Positions 51,323 to 60,282 are shown, numbered from the stretch's first letter. The stretch: DNA of 64,000 nt from an uncultured Collinsella sp. (GCA_900552685.1 USAJ01000002.1:84954-148953); one strand, 5' to 3'. Made by a program: numbers and translations. Notes: generated from the letters alone by a model not told the origin.

Positions 51323-51435
51323 TCGTTTGTAGAAGCAGTTTGTAGAAGCGCCCCGCATTTGAGGAAAGCCTCGGATGCGGGGCGCTTTTCCCTGCTACCA
51401 TGGTGCGAACAACAACGCGAATGACAGGCAGGAAT

Positions 51436-52749
51436 ATGAAGCTCACTATAGAATCGATGACCTACGGCGCCGACGGGCTGGCGCACGCCGACAACGGCAA
51501 GGCCGTCTTTGTGCAGGGTGCCGTGGCAGGCGACATCGTCGAGGCCGAGGTCGTACAGGACGGCAAGTCGTTCATGCGCGCCCGCACCACCGAGATTCTG
51601 GAGCCAAGCCCCGATCGCATTCAGCCTCCCTGCCCCTTCGTGGGCATCTGCGGCGGCTGCTCGTGGGGCAATCTCTCACGCACGGCACAGCTCGCCGCCA
51701 AGGAGCAAAACCTGCGCTCCACGCTCGAGCGCATCGGCAAGTTCGCTCCTGAGCAGGTCGATGAGTTGGTACAGCCCATCTGCCACACCAAGGACGACTG
51801 GGGCTACCGCAATAAAATCGAGCTCGAACCGACCGTCGTCAACGGTCGCGTGCGCCTTGGCATGCACGGTGTCGACCCCAGCAAAATCGTGACCGTCGAT
51901 ACGTGCCCGCTGTTCGATAAGCGCTTCCCGAAGGCGCTCAAATCGGTCGTCGGCGCGCTCAACTATCTGAGCGGCAGCCACGACCTGGGCCTCGAGCGCG
52001 TGGGCATTCGCGCCTCGCGCCGCACCAAGGCGCTCGAGGTCGCTCTCTGGACGCCTACGGGCTCCTTCCCGCGCTCGCAGGTCTCCCGCGTGCTGGCAGA
52101 CGCCGCACACCCCACGAGCATCGTGCGCGTGATGAGCAAGGGCGAAAAGAAGGCCCGCCGTGTCTCCAAGGTCGAAATGCTCGCCGGAGAGGGCTCATGG
52201 ACCGAGAATATCGCCGAGGGTCAGATGCGCTTGTCTGCCCCGTCTTTTTTCCAGGTCAACACCAAGGGTGCCGAGATTTTGATCGAGCTTGTCATGGAAA
52301 CGCTCGATCCGCAGGAAGACGAGCTTGCCGTGGACCTGTACTGCGGTGCCGGCACCTTTACCCTGCCGCTCGCCCGCCGCTGCGACTTTGTCGCCGCCGT
52401 CGAGGCCTACGGCCCCGCCGTGCGCGACCTGCGCCGTAACCTGGAGATCAACAAGCTTGATAACGTCGACGTCATTGGCGGAGACGCGGTGCGCGAGTTC
52501 CCCGACCAGGATGCCGACGTCTTGGTGGTCGACCCGCCGCGCGCAGGCCTCGCCCCCGAAGCGATCGACCTTATCGCCAGCACGAGTGCCCACGATGTCG
52601 CCTACGTGAGCTGCGACCCGGCCACCCTGGCGCGCGATCTCAAACGCTTTGTCGAAGAAGGCACCTTCTCCCCCGTAAAGATCACGCCAGTCGACCTGTT
52701 CCCACAAACCTTCCACTGCGAGACCGTCGTCCACCTTAGGCGCAACTAG
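51436..52749 (+). CDS. RNA (uracil-C5)-methyltransferase, RumA/TrmA family
   Basis: SAM-dependent enzyme that makes 5-methyluridine in rRNA. 437 residues: an N-terminal TRAM domain (about 1-55), an iron-sulphur motif CPFVGICGGCSW with a fourth Cys in DTCPLF, and the methyltransferase domain with VDLYCGAGTFTLPLA, VVDPPRAGLAPE and catalytic Cys in YVSCDPATLARDL. The 4Fe-4S motif points to the RlmD/RlmCD group; the exact target uridine is not known. The ATG at 51436 follows AGGAA; 51400 is an in-frame alternative. Confidence 0.92.
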   Translation: MKLTIESMTYGADGLAHADNGKAVFVQGAVAGDIVEAEVVQDGKSFMRARTTEILEPSPDRIQPPCPFVGICGGCSWGNLSRTAQLAAKEQNLRSTLERIGKFAPEQVDELVQPICHTKDDWGYRNKIELEPTVVNGRVRLGMHGVDPSKIVTVDTCPLFDKRFPKALKSVVGALNYLSGSHDLGLERVGIRASRRTKALEVALWTPTGSFPRSQVSRVLADAAHPTSIVRVMSKGEKKARRVSKVEMLAGEGSWTENIAEGQMRLSAPSFFQVNTKGAEILIELVMETLDPQEDELAVDLYCGAGTFTLPLARRCDFVAAVEAYGPAVRDLRRNLEINKLDNVDVIGGDAVREFPDQDADVLVVDPPRAGLAPEAIDLIASTSAHDVAYVSCDPATLARDLKRFVEEGTFSPVKITPVDLFPQTFHCETVVHLRRN

Positions 52750-52855
52750 CCACTTAATCATTGCTCAGAAAAATCATTGGGAAATCGAGCGTGGCAAGCG
52801 GAGGTCTTCGGGGTATAAGACGGCTAATTGTATGCCGTCTATGAAAGGAACCCTC

Positions 52856-53398
52856 ATGCCCAGCGTTGCCGTTCTCGCCGCCGATGGCTTTGAAACTATT
52901 GAATGCTTGACCATGGTCGATGTCATGCGTCGCGGCGGCGTGCGCGCCACGCTCGTCTCGATCATGCCCACGCGTGAGGTCGTAAGCTCGCTGCAGATCC
53001 CCGTGACCTGCGATGCGCTCTTTGATGAGATCGACTTTGACGAGTACGGCTGCGTCGTGCTGCCCGGCGGCCTGCCCGGTGCCACCAACCTGCGCGCCGA
53101 TCAGCGCGTCTGCGACGTGGTCTGCGAGTTCGCCGCGACCAAGTACGTCGCCGCCATCTGCGCCGCCCCGTTTATCCTGGGCGAGCTCGACCTGCTCGAG
53201 GGACGCCATGCCACGTGCTTCCCTGGCTTTGAGAAAAGCTTCCCCGAAGGCGCCTATACCGGCGAGAAGGTTACGCAAGACGGCAACATCATCACCGCCA
53301 GCGGCATGGCCCAGTCGCTCCCCTTTGCGCTTGAGCTGCTGCGCACGCTCGCCGGCGACAAGGCCGTCGAGAAGGTCGCCGAGGGCATCCAACTATGA
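52856..53398 (+). CDS. DJ-1/PfpI family protein
   Basis: Small Rossmann-like protein of 180 residues, closest to the DJ-1/ThiJ/YajL branch. MPSVAVLAADGFETIECL opens it with the conserved Glu, PGGLPGATNLR is the loop before the nucleophile elbow, and the reactive Cys is in VAAICAAPFILGE. Members act as stress chaperones or glyoxalase/deglycase-type enzymes; which applies here is unknown. AAAGGA precedes the ATG at 52856. Its stop overlaps the maf start (ATGA), so the two are translated together. Confidence 0.9.
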   Translation: MPSVAVLAADGFETIECLTMVDVMRRGGVRATLVSIMPTREVVSSLQIPVTCDALFDEIDFDEYGCVVLPGGLPGATNLRADQRVCDVVCEFAATKYVAAICAAPFILGELDLLEGRHATCFPGFEKSFPEGAYTGEKVTQDGNIITASGMAQSLPFALELLRTLAGDKAVEKVAEGIQL

Positions 53399-53976
53399 TT
53401 TTGGCTTCGCAATCGCCGCGCCGCATCGAGTTGATGCGCGAGGCAGGCTACAACATTCGCGTGATTCCCGCGGATATCGACGAAACGCCCTTTGATGGCG
53501 AGGCCCCGCTCACGCTTGTCGAGCGCTTGGCACGCGCCAAGGCGGCTGCCGTTGCTGCCGAGTATGCCGAACCCAATGAGCTGACGGTCGCGGCCGACAC
53601 CATCGTCACCTTTGACGGCAAGATTCTGGGCAAGCCAGCAACCGAGGACGAGGCGCGCACCATGCTCCGTGAGCTTTCGGGCCGCACGCACCAGGTCGCA
53701 ACCGGCGTCTGCATCGTTAAGGCAGGCGATACGGCCGCCCCGCATGCCGCCGAGAGCCTGTCCTTTGTCGATGTGACCAACGTGACGTTCTACGAGCTCA
53801 CCGACGAGCAGATCGAGCACTACGTTGCCTCGGGTGAGCCCATGGATAAGGCAGGCGCCTACGGCATCCAGGGCACAGGCGGCCGCATGCTCGTGAACGA
53901 TATTTCGGGCGACTTCTATAACGTGGTGGGCCTACCCATCGCCCGCGTCGCACGTGCCATTCAAAAACTCTCGTAA
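53395..53976 (+). CDS. maf: Maf family nucleotide pyrophosphatase
   Basis: House-cleaning pyrophosphatase that hydrolyses dTTP/UTP or modified nucleotides to monophosphates. 193 residues. ILASQSPRRIELMREAG is the substrate loop, VIPADIDETP and the catalytic Asp in TVAADTIVTFDGK follow, and GKPATEDEARTML and EPMDKAGAYGIQG complete the site. Its ATG overlaps the preceding stop by 4 bp. The Maf group (dTTP or m7GTP type) was not resolved. Confidence 0.95.
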   Translation: MILASQSPRRIELMREAGYNIRVIPADIDETPFDGEAPLTLVERLARAKAAAVAAEYAEPNELTVAADTIVTFDGKILGKPATEDEARTMLRELSGRTHQVATGVCIVKAGDTAAPHAAESLSFVDVTNVTFYELTDEQIEHYVASGEPMDKAGAYGIQGTGGRMLVNDISGDFYNVVGLPIARVARAIQKLS

Positions 53977-54076
53977 TTGCATCTGGCGCTGGGTATCCCC
54001 CATCGCCTACAATTTTGCCGTACCGTACGGATCCCGACCGGGCATAAGGCCCGGCGGAAAACCGATAGGAGAAAAT

Positions 54077-55078
54077 ATGGACACGCTGCTCGAAGCCATC
54101 GATGTTTGCAATGTCGATGGCTTTTGCTTTGGCAACTATACGGACGAGGAGGCTGGCACCGGCTGTACCGTAATCGTGGCGCCCGAGGGTGCCACTGGTG
54201 GCGTTGATGTGCGCGGTGGCGCCCCCGCTTCGCGCGAGACCGATTTGCTGCGTCCCGAGAACACCGTCGACAAGGTCCACGCCGTCTGCCTTTCGGGCGG
54301 ATCGGCCTTTGGCCTCGAAGCCGCAAGCGGCGTCGCCCGCGAGCTTGAGAGCCGCGGCATCGGCCTTCCCGTCGGCCCCACGCAGGTGCCTATCGTGTGC
54401 TCCAGCTGCATCTTCGACCTCGCCTTTGGCGACCCCACCGTGCGCCCCGACATCGAGGCCGGTGCCGCCGCAGTGCGCGAGGCGCTCGACCACACCCCTG
54501 CCACGCTCGAGCAGGGCAATGTAGGTGCCGGCACGGGTGCCACCGTCGGAAAGCTCATGGGGCCCGCCACCTGCATGAAGGCAGGCCTTGGCGCTGCCGC
54601 CGTGGCGCTCGGCCCCGTCAAGGTGGGCGCCGTGGTCTCGGTCAACGCCTGTGGCAACGTTGTCGACCCCTTCACTGGCGAATGGGTCGCCGGCATGCGC
54701 GCCGCAGCCGATAGCGAGCAGATCGTCGACATGGAGCTCGCCGCCTTTGCCGCCGCAGGCTCTATGCAGATGCCGCTCGACCGCACCAACACCACCATCG
54801 GCTGTATCGTCACCAACGTGGAGCTCACCAAGGCCCAGGCCACCAAAGTCTCTCAGATGGCCGCAGACGCCTACGCGCACGCCATCCGCCCCACACACAC
54901 CACCAACGACGGCGACACCATCTACACCCTCGCCAGCGGCAAACTGGGTGCCCAGGCAAGCGCCGCCGTTCCCCTAGACCTGCTGGGTATGCTCGCAGTA
55001 AGGGCCCTAGAAGCTGCCATCGTAAACGGAGCCAAAACCGCTAAAACCTCCCACGGCATCCCCGGCGCCGCGAAGTAA
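54077..55078 (+). CDS. P1 family (S58/DmpA-like) peptidase
   Basis: Predicted self-cleaving aminopeptidase of the DmpA/BapA fold. 333 residues. Conserved parts are VHAVCLSGGSAFGLEAASGV near residue 75, GNVGAGTGATVGKLMG, and the region DRTNTTIGCIVTNVEL, where a Thr or Ser at the NTT site should become the N-terminal nucleophile after cleavage. AGGAGA precedes the ATG at 54077. A small GCCGGGC/GCCCGGT-type hairpin lies between maf and this gene. The substrate is unknown. Confidence 0.88.
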   Translation: MDTLLEAIDVCNVDGFCFGNYTDEEAGTGCTVIVAPEGATGGVDVRGGAPASRETDLLRPENTVDKVHAVCLSGGSAFGLEAASGVARELESRGIGLPVGPTQVPIVCSSCIFDLAFGDPTVRPDIEAGAAAVREALDHTPATLEQGNVGAGTGATVGKLMGPATCMKAGLGAAAVALGPVKVGAVVSVNACGNVVDPFTGEWVAGMRAAADSEQIVDMELAAFAAAGSMQMPLDRTNTTIGCIVTNVELTKAQATKVSQMAADAYAHAIRPTHTTNDGDTIYTLASGKLGAQASAAVPLDLLGMLAVRALEAAIVNGAKTAKTSHGIPGAAK

Positions 55079-55090
55079 ACTAACTCGTCC

Positions 55091-55215
55091 GGTTGCCCGG
55101 TGGGTCTTGGTTATGTTTGCTGCTCTACAGTCCTGGCTCGCACGAAGAGCACATTAAGTGCTCTTCGGCTCGTGCGGAACTCGCGACAAACATAACCAAG
55201 ACCCACCGGGCAACC
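55091..55215 (+). repeat. Nested hairpin element 1: 29-bp arms around a 67-nt core
   Basis: Arms 55091-55119 (GGTTGCCCGGTGGGTCTTGG and nine more bases) and 55187-55215 are perfect inverted copies. The core 55120-55186 has a central stem CGAAGAGCAC/GTGCTCTTCG with loop ATTAA, flanked by ACAGTCCTGGCTCGCACG on the left and GGCTCGTGCGGAACT on the right. Confidence 0.85.
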
Positions 55216-55309
55216 TACTCAACTAAATCCCTTTCAGCCCAGGCCCCTGTGTACCGCGCGTCTAAGATCTTCAAAATTCAGCTGCCTGACAATCGATTCT
55301 TATAGCAGA

Positions 55310-55419
55310 GGCCCCTTGGCCTTTAGTTTGATACAAGTTCCGCACGAGCCGGAAAGCACTTAATGTGCTTTCCGTGCGAGCAGGACTGTTCGCAGTAGCA
55401 AACTAAAGGCCAAGGGGCC
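55310..55419 (-). repeat. Nested hairpin element 2: 21-bp arms around a 68-nt core
   Basis: Arms 55310-55330 and 55399-55419 are perfect inverted copies (GGCCCCTTGGCCTTTAGTTT plus G) unrelated to the arms of element 1. The core 55331-55398, read on the minus strand, matches element 1: ACAGTCCTGCTCGCACG, stem GGAAAGCAC/GTGCTTTCC with loop ATTAA, then GGCTCGTGCGGAACT. Confidence 0.85.
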
Positions 55420-55451
55420 CAGTCAACCTATCAGCAGCGATTACTCAGCAG

Positions 55452-56483
55452 CTAGTTGAATTTGAAGATCTTTGAGGCAAGACGGTATAGGCCCAGTGTG
55501 GTTTTGTCTCCGGCCCGACCACGCAGGTTGGTGAAGAAGCCGACCACACCGTAGCGTGCACGACGATACATACGCTCGTCATAGGCTTTCAGATCACTCC
55601 ACAACGTCTTCAGGCGCTCATCGGCACAATCCTCGTCGGAAAGCTTAGTAAGCACCGAGCAGATTGCCATCATCATGGTGAAATAGCCCATCATGTACGA
55701 GCGCAGACGCGATGACTCGACATCGCCGTACAGATGGAACGACTCCATCATGATGCGCGTCACGCGGAACTGCTGGTCCAGACGCTTGACCATCGTGGCC
55801 TCGTTGACGCTTTGGCCCTCACGGCCGATAAAGTAGCGATAGAGGTCAATGTCGGCGTAGTACATGGTCTTACAACGCGGCAGCGGCACGTAGGCGTAGA
55901 TGTTGTCTACGTAGAACGTGTGCGGCGGCATGGGCAGATTGGACGCGCGCAGCACATCCGTGCGATAGCACAGGCTGTGCATAAGCAGATTCTGGTCCAG
56001 ACGGAAATGACCAATCTGGTCCCAGGTAAAAATCTTTTTTCGCGGCAGGGCAAACTTGTAGCCAATAGCGGTATGCGTGCCCTCGTAAACCTTCTCGTAC
56101 ACATAGTTCGAGATAAAGAGGTCGACGCGCTGGTCGCGCTCCTCAAAACCACGCAGGATCGAAAGCATAGTCGATAGGGCTGCGCCATCGAGCCAGTCGT
56201 CCGAGTCGACGACCTTGTAGTAGGTACCCTGCGCCTCGCGCAAGCCCGAGAGAACGGCAATGCCGTGGCCGCCGTTCTCCTGATGCACCGCGCGGATGAT
56301 GCCGGGATAACGTGTCTCCCACTCGTCGGCCTTAGCTGCCGTCTCGTCCTTGGAACCGTCATCGACGATGATGATCTCGATATCGGTGGCGTAATTGCTC
56401 CCCTCCAGAATGGAGGTGATGCAATGGTCCATGTCCTTGGCAGCGTTATACGAGGGAATACCAAATGATATGACTTTATGCAT
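55452..56483 (-). CDS. Glycosyltransferase family 2 protein
   Basis: Cytoplasmic GT-A glycosyltransferase of 343 residues that would transfer a sugar from an NDP donor during cell-surface polysaccharide synthesis. The fold shows in ISFGIPSYNAAKDMDHCI, IIIVDDGSKDETAAKA, ENGGHGIAVLSGLREAQG and the metal-binding VDSDDWLDG. The C-terminal third is helical and basic, without membrane spans. Its start overlaps the end of glf by 8 bp, which links it to galactofuranose transfer. Donor and acceptor are inferred only. Confidence 0.88.
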   Translation of the reverse strand: MHKVISFGIPSYNAAKDMDHCITSILEGSNYATDIEIIIVDDGSKDETAAKADEWETRYPGIIRAVHQENGGHGIAVLSGLREAQGTYYKVVDSDDWLDGAALSTMLSILRGFEERDQRVDLFISNYVYEKVYEGTHTAIGYKFALPRKKIFTWDQIGHFRLDQNLLMHSLCYRTDVLRASNLPMPPHTFYVDNIYAYVPLPRCKTMYYADIDLYRYFIGREGQSVNEATMVKRLDQQFRVTRIMMESFHLYGDVESSRLRSYMMGYFTMMMAICSVLTKLSDEDCADERLKTLWSDLKAYDERMYRRARYGVVGFFTNLRGRAGDKTTLGLYRLASKIFKFN

Positions 56484-57678
56484 GGCAGGCGATAATCTCA
56501 TCCGAAAGATCGAGGGCAGAGTTGGTCACGGCATCCATATCGTAGTAACGATACTCGGCCAGGCGACCCACCGGGTGGAAGTTCGTCAGGTTCTGGACAC
56601 GCTCAAGATAGCGCTCGTAGAGCTCGCGGTTCTCGGGCTCCAGAATGGCGTAATAGGGCGTCTCGCCCGAGCCAGGCGTATAGGCCTTGGAATACTCCTT
56701 CATGATGGTGGTCTTGCCGGGCAGGACCTGACCAGTCATGTTCTTGAACTCGGTGATGCGCGTGTAATCCTCGCTCGTGGTGTAGTTGACGGTGCCCACG
56801 GGCTGGAACTGGTCCATATCGAGCGTCTCGAACTTCATGTCGAGCGTACGGTACGGCAGAGCGCCCAGGTCGAGGTTGAACAGCTCGTCAAGCGGACCGG
56901 TGTAGACGATCTCGCCGCCATAGACCTTACCGTCGATCTTGACGGTGGTCTCGTCGATCTCGAAGAGGTCGCGGGCGTCCACGTCGCAGAACACATCAAT
57001 CAGATCGTGGTCGAGCATGTGCTCGAACAGCGCGGTATAGCCGTCCTGCGGCATGCCCTGGAAGGGAGCCTGCGGGAAGTAGCGGTCATCGTCGCCCACA
57101 AAGACGGGAACGCGGCCGGTGATCGAGGGATCGATCTGGTCGGGTGTCTGACCCCACTGCTTCATGGTGTAATGCAAAAAGACGTTCTCGTAGACGTAAT
57201 CGGCAACCTCGGCAAGATCCGGGTCGTTCTTCTTGCGCAGCTCCATGATGGGCACCTTGACGTCCTTGCCAAAGGTCTCCACGAGCTTCTGATACAGCTC
57301 CTCGCCGCGCTCATCGCCAAAGGCGAGCTTGAGGCTCGCGTGGTTAAAGGGCACGGGCATGAGGGTGCCGTTGATGTTGGCAAGCACCTTGTGCTGGTAG
57401 TCCGTCCACTTGGTAAAGCGCGACAGGAAATTGTGGACGCGCTCATTAAAGGTATGGTAGATGTGCGGACCATACTCGTGGACCAGGATTCCGGCCTCAT
57501 CAGCGCAGTCGTAGGCGTTACCCGCAATGTGGCTACGGCGCTCCAGAACGGCAACGCGATAGCCGATAGTCTCGGCGAGACGGCGGGCACAAACGGCACC
57601 GGCATAACCGGCACCGACGACAATCATGTCGTATGCGCCGGCGTTAAAGCCTTCAGGCAGGCCTGAGGTAATCTGCAT
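56476..57678 (-). CDS. glf: UDP-galactopyranose mutase
   Basis: FAD enzyme that converts UDP-galactopyranose to UDP-galactofuranose for surface glycans. 400 residues. The dinucleotide fold is YDMIVVGAGYAGAVCARRLAE at about residues 16-36, and ERRSHIAGNAYD, HEYGPHIYHT, FNHASLKLAF, and FLHYTMKQWG carry the substrate and flavin contacts. VVVGAG precedes a normal C-terminal domain ending HPVGRLAEYRYYDMD. It is the first gene of a two-gene unit with the glycosyltransferase. Its presence predicts galactofuranose-containing polysaccharide. Confidence 0.95.
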   Translation of the reverse strand: MQITSGLPEGFNAGAYDMIVVGAGYAGAVCARRLAETIGYRVAVLERRSHIAGNAYDCADEAGILVHEYGPHIYHTFNERVHNFLSRFTKWTDYQHKVLANINGTLMPVPFNHASLKLAFGDERGEELYQKLVETFGKDVKVPIMELRKKNDPDLAEVADYVYENVFLHYTMKQWGQTPDQIDPSITGRVPVFVGDDDRYFPQAPFQGMPQDGYTALFEHMLDHDLIDVFCDVDARDLFEIDETTVKIDGKVYGGEIVYTGPLDELFNLDLGALPYRTLDMKFETLDMDQFQPVGTVNYTTSEDYTRITEFKNMTGQVLPGKTTIMKEYSKAYTPGSGETPYYAILEPENRELYERYLERVQNLTNFHPVGRLAEYRYYDMDAVTNSALDLSDEIIACHA

Positions 57679-57776
57679 CGATACTCCTTGTCAAAAGCCA
57701 CGGGCTCGTTAGCTGGGCTTTTCTCGAACATTCTTCGAGACATATTTATCAGAGCGATTATAGCGCTAATGCGTCC

Positions 57777-57860
57777 TATAATGAGCTTGCCACACAAGGA
57801 AAGCTCAAGCACCGCGGCGAACATAATTGAAAGGTAAACCCGCTAGCAGCGGGTTTATTC
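57777..57860 (+). promoter_or_regulatory. Candidate pta promoter and leader hairpin
   Basis: TATAAT at 57777-57782 lacks a clear -35. Further on, AAACCCGCTAGCAGCGGGTTT near 57837-57857 forms a short hairpin in the pta leader, 50 bp before the start. Confidence 0.4.
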
Positions 57861-57909
57861 GTGAACAGCCGGGCGCCTGGAGCTTAGCGAAACGCTTGTA
57901 AGGAGTAAC

Positions 57910-58890
57910 ATGAGCGATTTCCTAAACCGTATGAAGTCTGCCGCCAAGGCCGACCTTAAGACGATCGTCCTGCCCGAGGGCGAGGATCCGCGCACCATCG
58001 TCGCAGCCACCAAGATCATCGAGGAGGGCCTGGCAAAGATCGTCATCCTGGGTAACCCCGACGAGATCGACGTTCCCGGCGCTACCGTCATCGATCCGCG
58101 CAATGCCGAGAAGCACGAGGAGTACGCGCAGAAGTTTGCCGAGCTCCGCGCCAAGAAGGGCGTCACCATCGAGCAGGCTCGCGCCCAGGTGATGGACGCT
58201 ACCTACTTTGGCACCATGATGGTCAAGATGGGCGACGCCGACGGCCTGGTCTCCGGCGCCTGCCACTCCACCGCCGACACGCTGCGCCCCGCGCTGCAGA
58301 TCCTCAAGACCGCCCCGGGCACCAAGCTGGTCTCGGCCTTCTTCGTGATGTGCACCGACACCCCGCAGTTCGGCACCGACGGCACGCTGATCTTCGCCGA
58401 CTGCGGCCTCAACATCAACCCGTCCTCCGACGAGCTCTCCGAGATCGCCATCGCCTCCGCTCACTCCTGGTCCACCTTCATGGGCAACGTTGAGCCGCAC
58501 GTGGCCATGCTCTCCTACTCCACCATGGGCTCCGCCGGCGGCGAGGTCGCCAAGAAGGTCCAGGAGGCCGTGAAGTTCTGCCACGAGAAGGCTCCCGAGC
58601 TCGCCATCGATGGCGACCTGCAGCTCGACGCCGCCATCGTCCCCACCGTCGCCCAGCTCAAGGCTCCTGGTTCCTCCGTTGCCGGTAAGGCCAACGTGCT
58701 CGTGTTCCCCGACCTCGAGGCCGGCAACATCGGCTACAAGCTGGTCCAGCGCTTCGCCGGTGCTGACGCCTACGGCCCCATCCTGCAGGGCATCGCCAAG
58801 CCGGTCAACGACCTTTCGCGCGGCTGCTCTGCCGACGACATCGTGGGTGTCGTGGCCATCACTGCCGTCCAGGCTCAGATGGCTGAGTAG
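57910..58890 (+). CDS. pta: Phosphate acetyltransferase
   Basis: Converts acetyl-CoA and phosphate to acetyl phosphate, the step before acetate kinase in acetate fermentation. 326 residues, the short form without the N-terminal regulatory domain. KTIVLPEGEDPRTIVAA, GLVSGACHSTADTLRPALQI, and APGSSVAGKANVLVFPDLEAGNIGYK with QRFAGADAYGPILQG are characteristic. AAGGAG precedes the ATG. It is convergent with the first ackA gene; together they form an acetate-producing branch yielding ATP. Confidence 0.96.
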   Translation: MSDFLNRMKSAAKADLKTIVLPEGEDPRTIVAATKIIEEGLAKIVILGNPDEIDVPGATVIDPRNAEKHEEYAQKFAELRAKKGVTIEQARAQVMDATYFGTMMVKMGDADGLVSGACHSTADTLRPALQILKTAPGTKLVSAFFVMCTDTPQFGTDGTLIFADCGLNINPSSDELSEIAIASAHSWSTFMGNVEPHVAMLSYSTMGSAGGEVAKKVQEAVKFCHEKAPELAIDGDLQLDAAIVPTVAQLKAPGSSVAGKANVLVFPDLEAGNIGYKLVQRFAGADAYGPILQGIAKPVNDLSRGCSADDIVGVVAITAVQAQMAE

Positions 58891-58930
58891 CGGACATATC
58901 CCCTCGGGACAGGAATTTCCGCCTGCTAGC

Positions 58931-58977
58931 AAAAAGGCCTCCGGAGCTGTTGCTCTGGAGGCCTTTCGTTTACTTGC
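58931..58977. terminator. Bidirectional terminator between pta and ackA copy 1
   Basis: AAAGGCCTCC and GGAGGCCTTT arms with an inner CAGAGC/GCTCYG stem, five As on the left and TTTCGTTT on the right, so it can act on both strands. Confidence 0.85.
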
Positions 58978-58988
58978 AAATGCGCGCG

Positions 58989-60167
58989 TTAGTTGTTCTT
59001 GGTCAAACGCTCGACGTCGTGGGCAATCATGTATTCCTCGTCGGTGGGGATGACCATGACCGTGACGGCGGAACCGGCGGCGCTGATGACCTGCGGGCCG
59101 TTGCCCACGGCCTCGCGGTTCTTGTTGTTGTCGATGCGCACGCCCAGCCACTCAAAGCAGTCGCAGAAGGCCTTGCGGATCGACCAGTCGTTCTCGCCGA
59201 TGCCGGCGGTAAAGGTGATGGTGTCCACGCCCGCCATGGAAGCGATCATGGAACCGGCCTGCTGCATAGCCTTGTAGGCGAACATATCGAAGGCGAGCAG
59301 GCAGCGCTCGTCGCCCTCGGAGGCGCGCGTGCGGATGTCGCGGGCGTCGTTGGAGATGCCCGAGATAGCAAGCAGGCCAGACTGCTTGTTCATCATGTCA
59401 TCGACTTCCTGGTAGCTGTAGCCGCCCTCGCGCTGCAGGTAGCACACGGTAGCCGGGTCGATAGAGCCGCAGCGGGTTCCCATCATCAGGCCGTCGAGCG
59501 GTGTGAGACCCATCGTGGTGTCGCGGCACACGCCGTCCTCGATGGCGGCGAGCGAAGCGCCATTGCCCAGATGGCACGAAAGCAGACGGTGGCAGCACGA
59601 GCCCAGGATCTCCTTGGCCATCATCCACTCATAGCGGTGGCTCGTACCGTGGGCTCCGTACTTGCGCACGTGATACTTGTCGCACACGTCCTTGGGCAGG
59701 GCGTAGGTGTAGGCAACCTCGGGCATGGTCATGTGGAACGAGGTGTCGAAGACGGCCACGTTGGGCAGCTCCGGATACTTCTCGCGACAATACTCAATCG
59801 CCGCGGCCTCGCCGTAGTTGTGCAGCGGAGCCAAGGGGGCTACCTCGAGAATCTTAGCCATGACCTCGTCGTCGACGACCGCGGAATCATCGAAGTGCCA
59901 GCCGCCCTGAACGATGCGATGTCCAATGCCATCGATCGTAAAGTCGGTCTTCTCGAGCTCCTCGAGCACACGCGCGATAGCCGAACGGTGATCCGGGAAG
60001 GGGACCTCCTCGGTTTGCTTGACGCCACCGTTCTCGGAGTGGCCAAAGATGCCCATGTCCGAACCGATACGTTCGCAGTTGCCCTTGGCGAAAACCTCGC
60101 GGGTATCGGTATCCAAAAGCTGGTATTTGAGACTCGAGCTGCCGGCGTTGACAACAAGTACGTTCAT
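58989..60167 (-). CDS. ackA: Acetate kinase, copy 1
   Basis: Makes ATP and acetate from acetyl phosphate. 392 residues. MNVLVVNAGSSSLKYQL starts the ASKHA fold; FDTSFHMTMPEVAYTYALP (catalytic Asp), YGAHGTSHRY, CHLGNGASLAAIEDG, GTRCGSIDPATV (Arg), FTAGIGEN and IPTDEEYMIA (Glu) follow. The segment normally GHRVVHGGE is GHRIVQGGW here: the Arg is kept but the His is Gln. The paralogue downstream on the same strand shares this change. A leader of about 160 bp with a hairpin and an operator-like dyad precedes it. Confidence 0.95.
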   Translation of the reverse strand: MNVLVVNAGSSSLKYQLLDTDTREVFAKGNCERIGSDMGIFGHSENGGVKQTEEVPFPDHRSAIARVLEELEKTDFTIDGIGHRIVQGGWHFDDSAVVDDEVMAKILEVAPLAPLHNYGEAAAIEYCREKYPELPNVAVFDTSFHMTMPEVAYTYALPKDVCDKYHVRKYGAHGTSHRYEWMMAKEILGSCCHRLLSCHLGNGASLAAIEDGVCRDTTMGLTPLDGLMMGTRCGSIDPATVCYLQREGGYSYQEVDDMMNKQSGLLAISGISNDARDIRTRASEGDERCLLAFDMFAYKAMQQAGSMIASMAGVDTITFTAGIGENDWSIRKAFCDCFEWLGVRIDNNKNREAVGNGPQVISAAGSAVTVMVIPTDEEYMIAHDVERLTKNN

Positions 60168-60185
60168 GAGACTCCTTTGCAGTGC

Positions 60186-60221
60186 AATACGGCCGACGCA
60201 GACCCCTTAAGGCGGCCGTAT
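60186..60221 (-). promoter_or_regulatory. Leader hairpin of ackA copy 1
   Basis: Arms AATACGGCC and GGCCGTATT around an 18-base loop, lying directly upstream of the AAGGAGT ribosome site. It could influence mRNA stability or start of translation. Confidence 0.5.
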
Positions 60222-60233
60222 TTTAATAAGAAG

Positions 60234-60250
60234 TTATCATATCTTGATAA
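60234..60250 (-). promoter_or_regulatory. Dyad TTATCA-N5-TGATAA upstream of ackA copy 1
   Basis: Perfect 6-bp arms in AT-rich DNA, with a further TAGCTA palindrome next to it. It is placed where a promoter or operator is expected. Regulator unknown. Confidence 0.45.
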
Positions 60251-60282
60251 ATAGCTATCAGCATATCGCCCAACGAGCGCAA

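Larger units (their letters stand above)
55079..55451. other. 373-bp intergenic region holding two opposed hairpin elements
   Basis: Between convergent genes (P1 peptidase and glycosyltransferase). It contains the elements at 55091-55215 and 55310-55419 and a plain 94-bp spacer between them. No coding frame is seen. Either element could serve as a terminator for the nearer gene. Confidence 0.85.
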
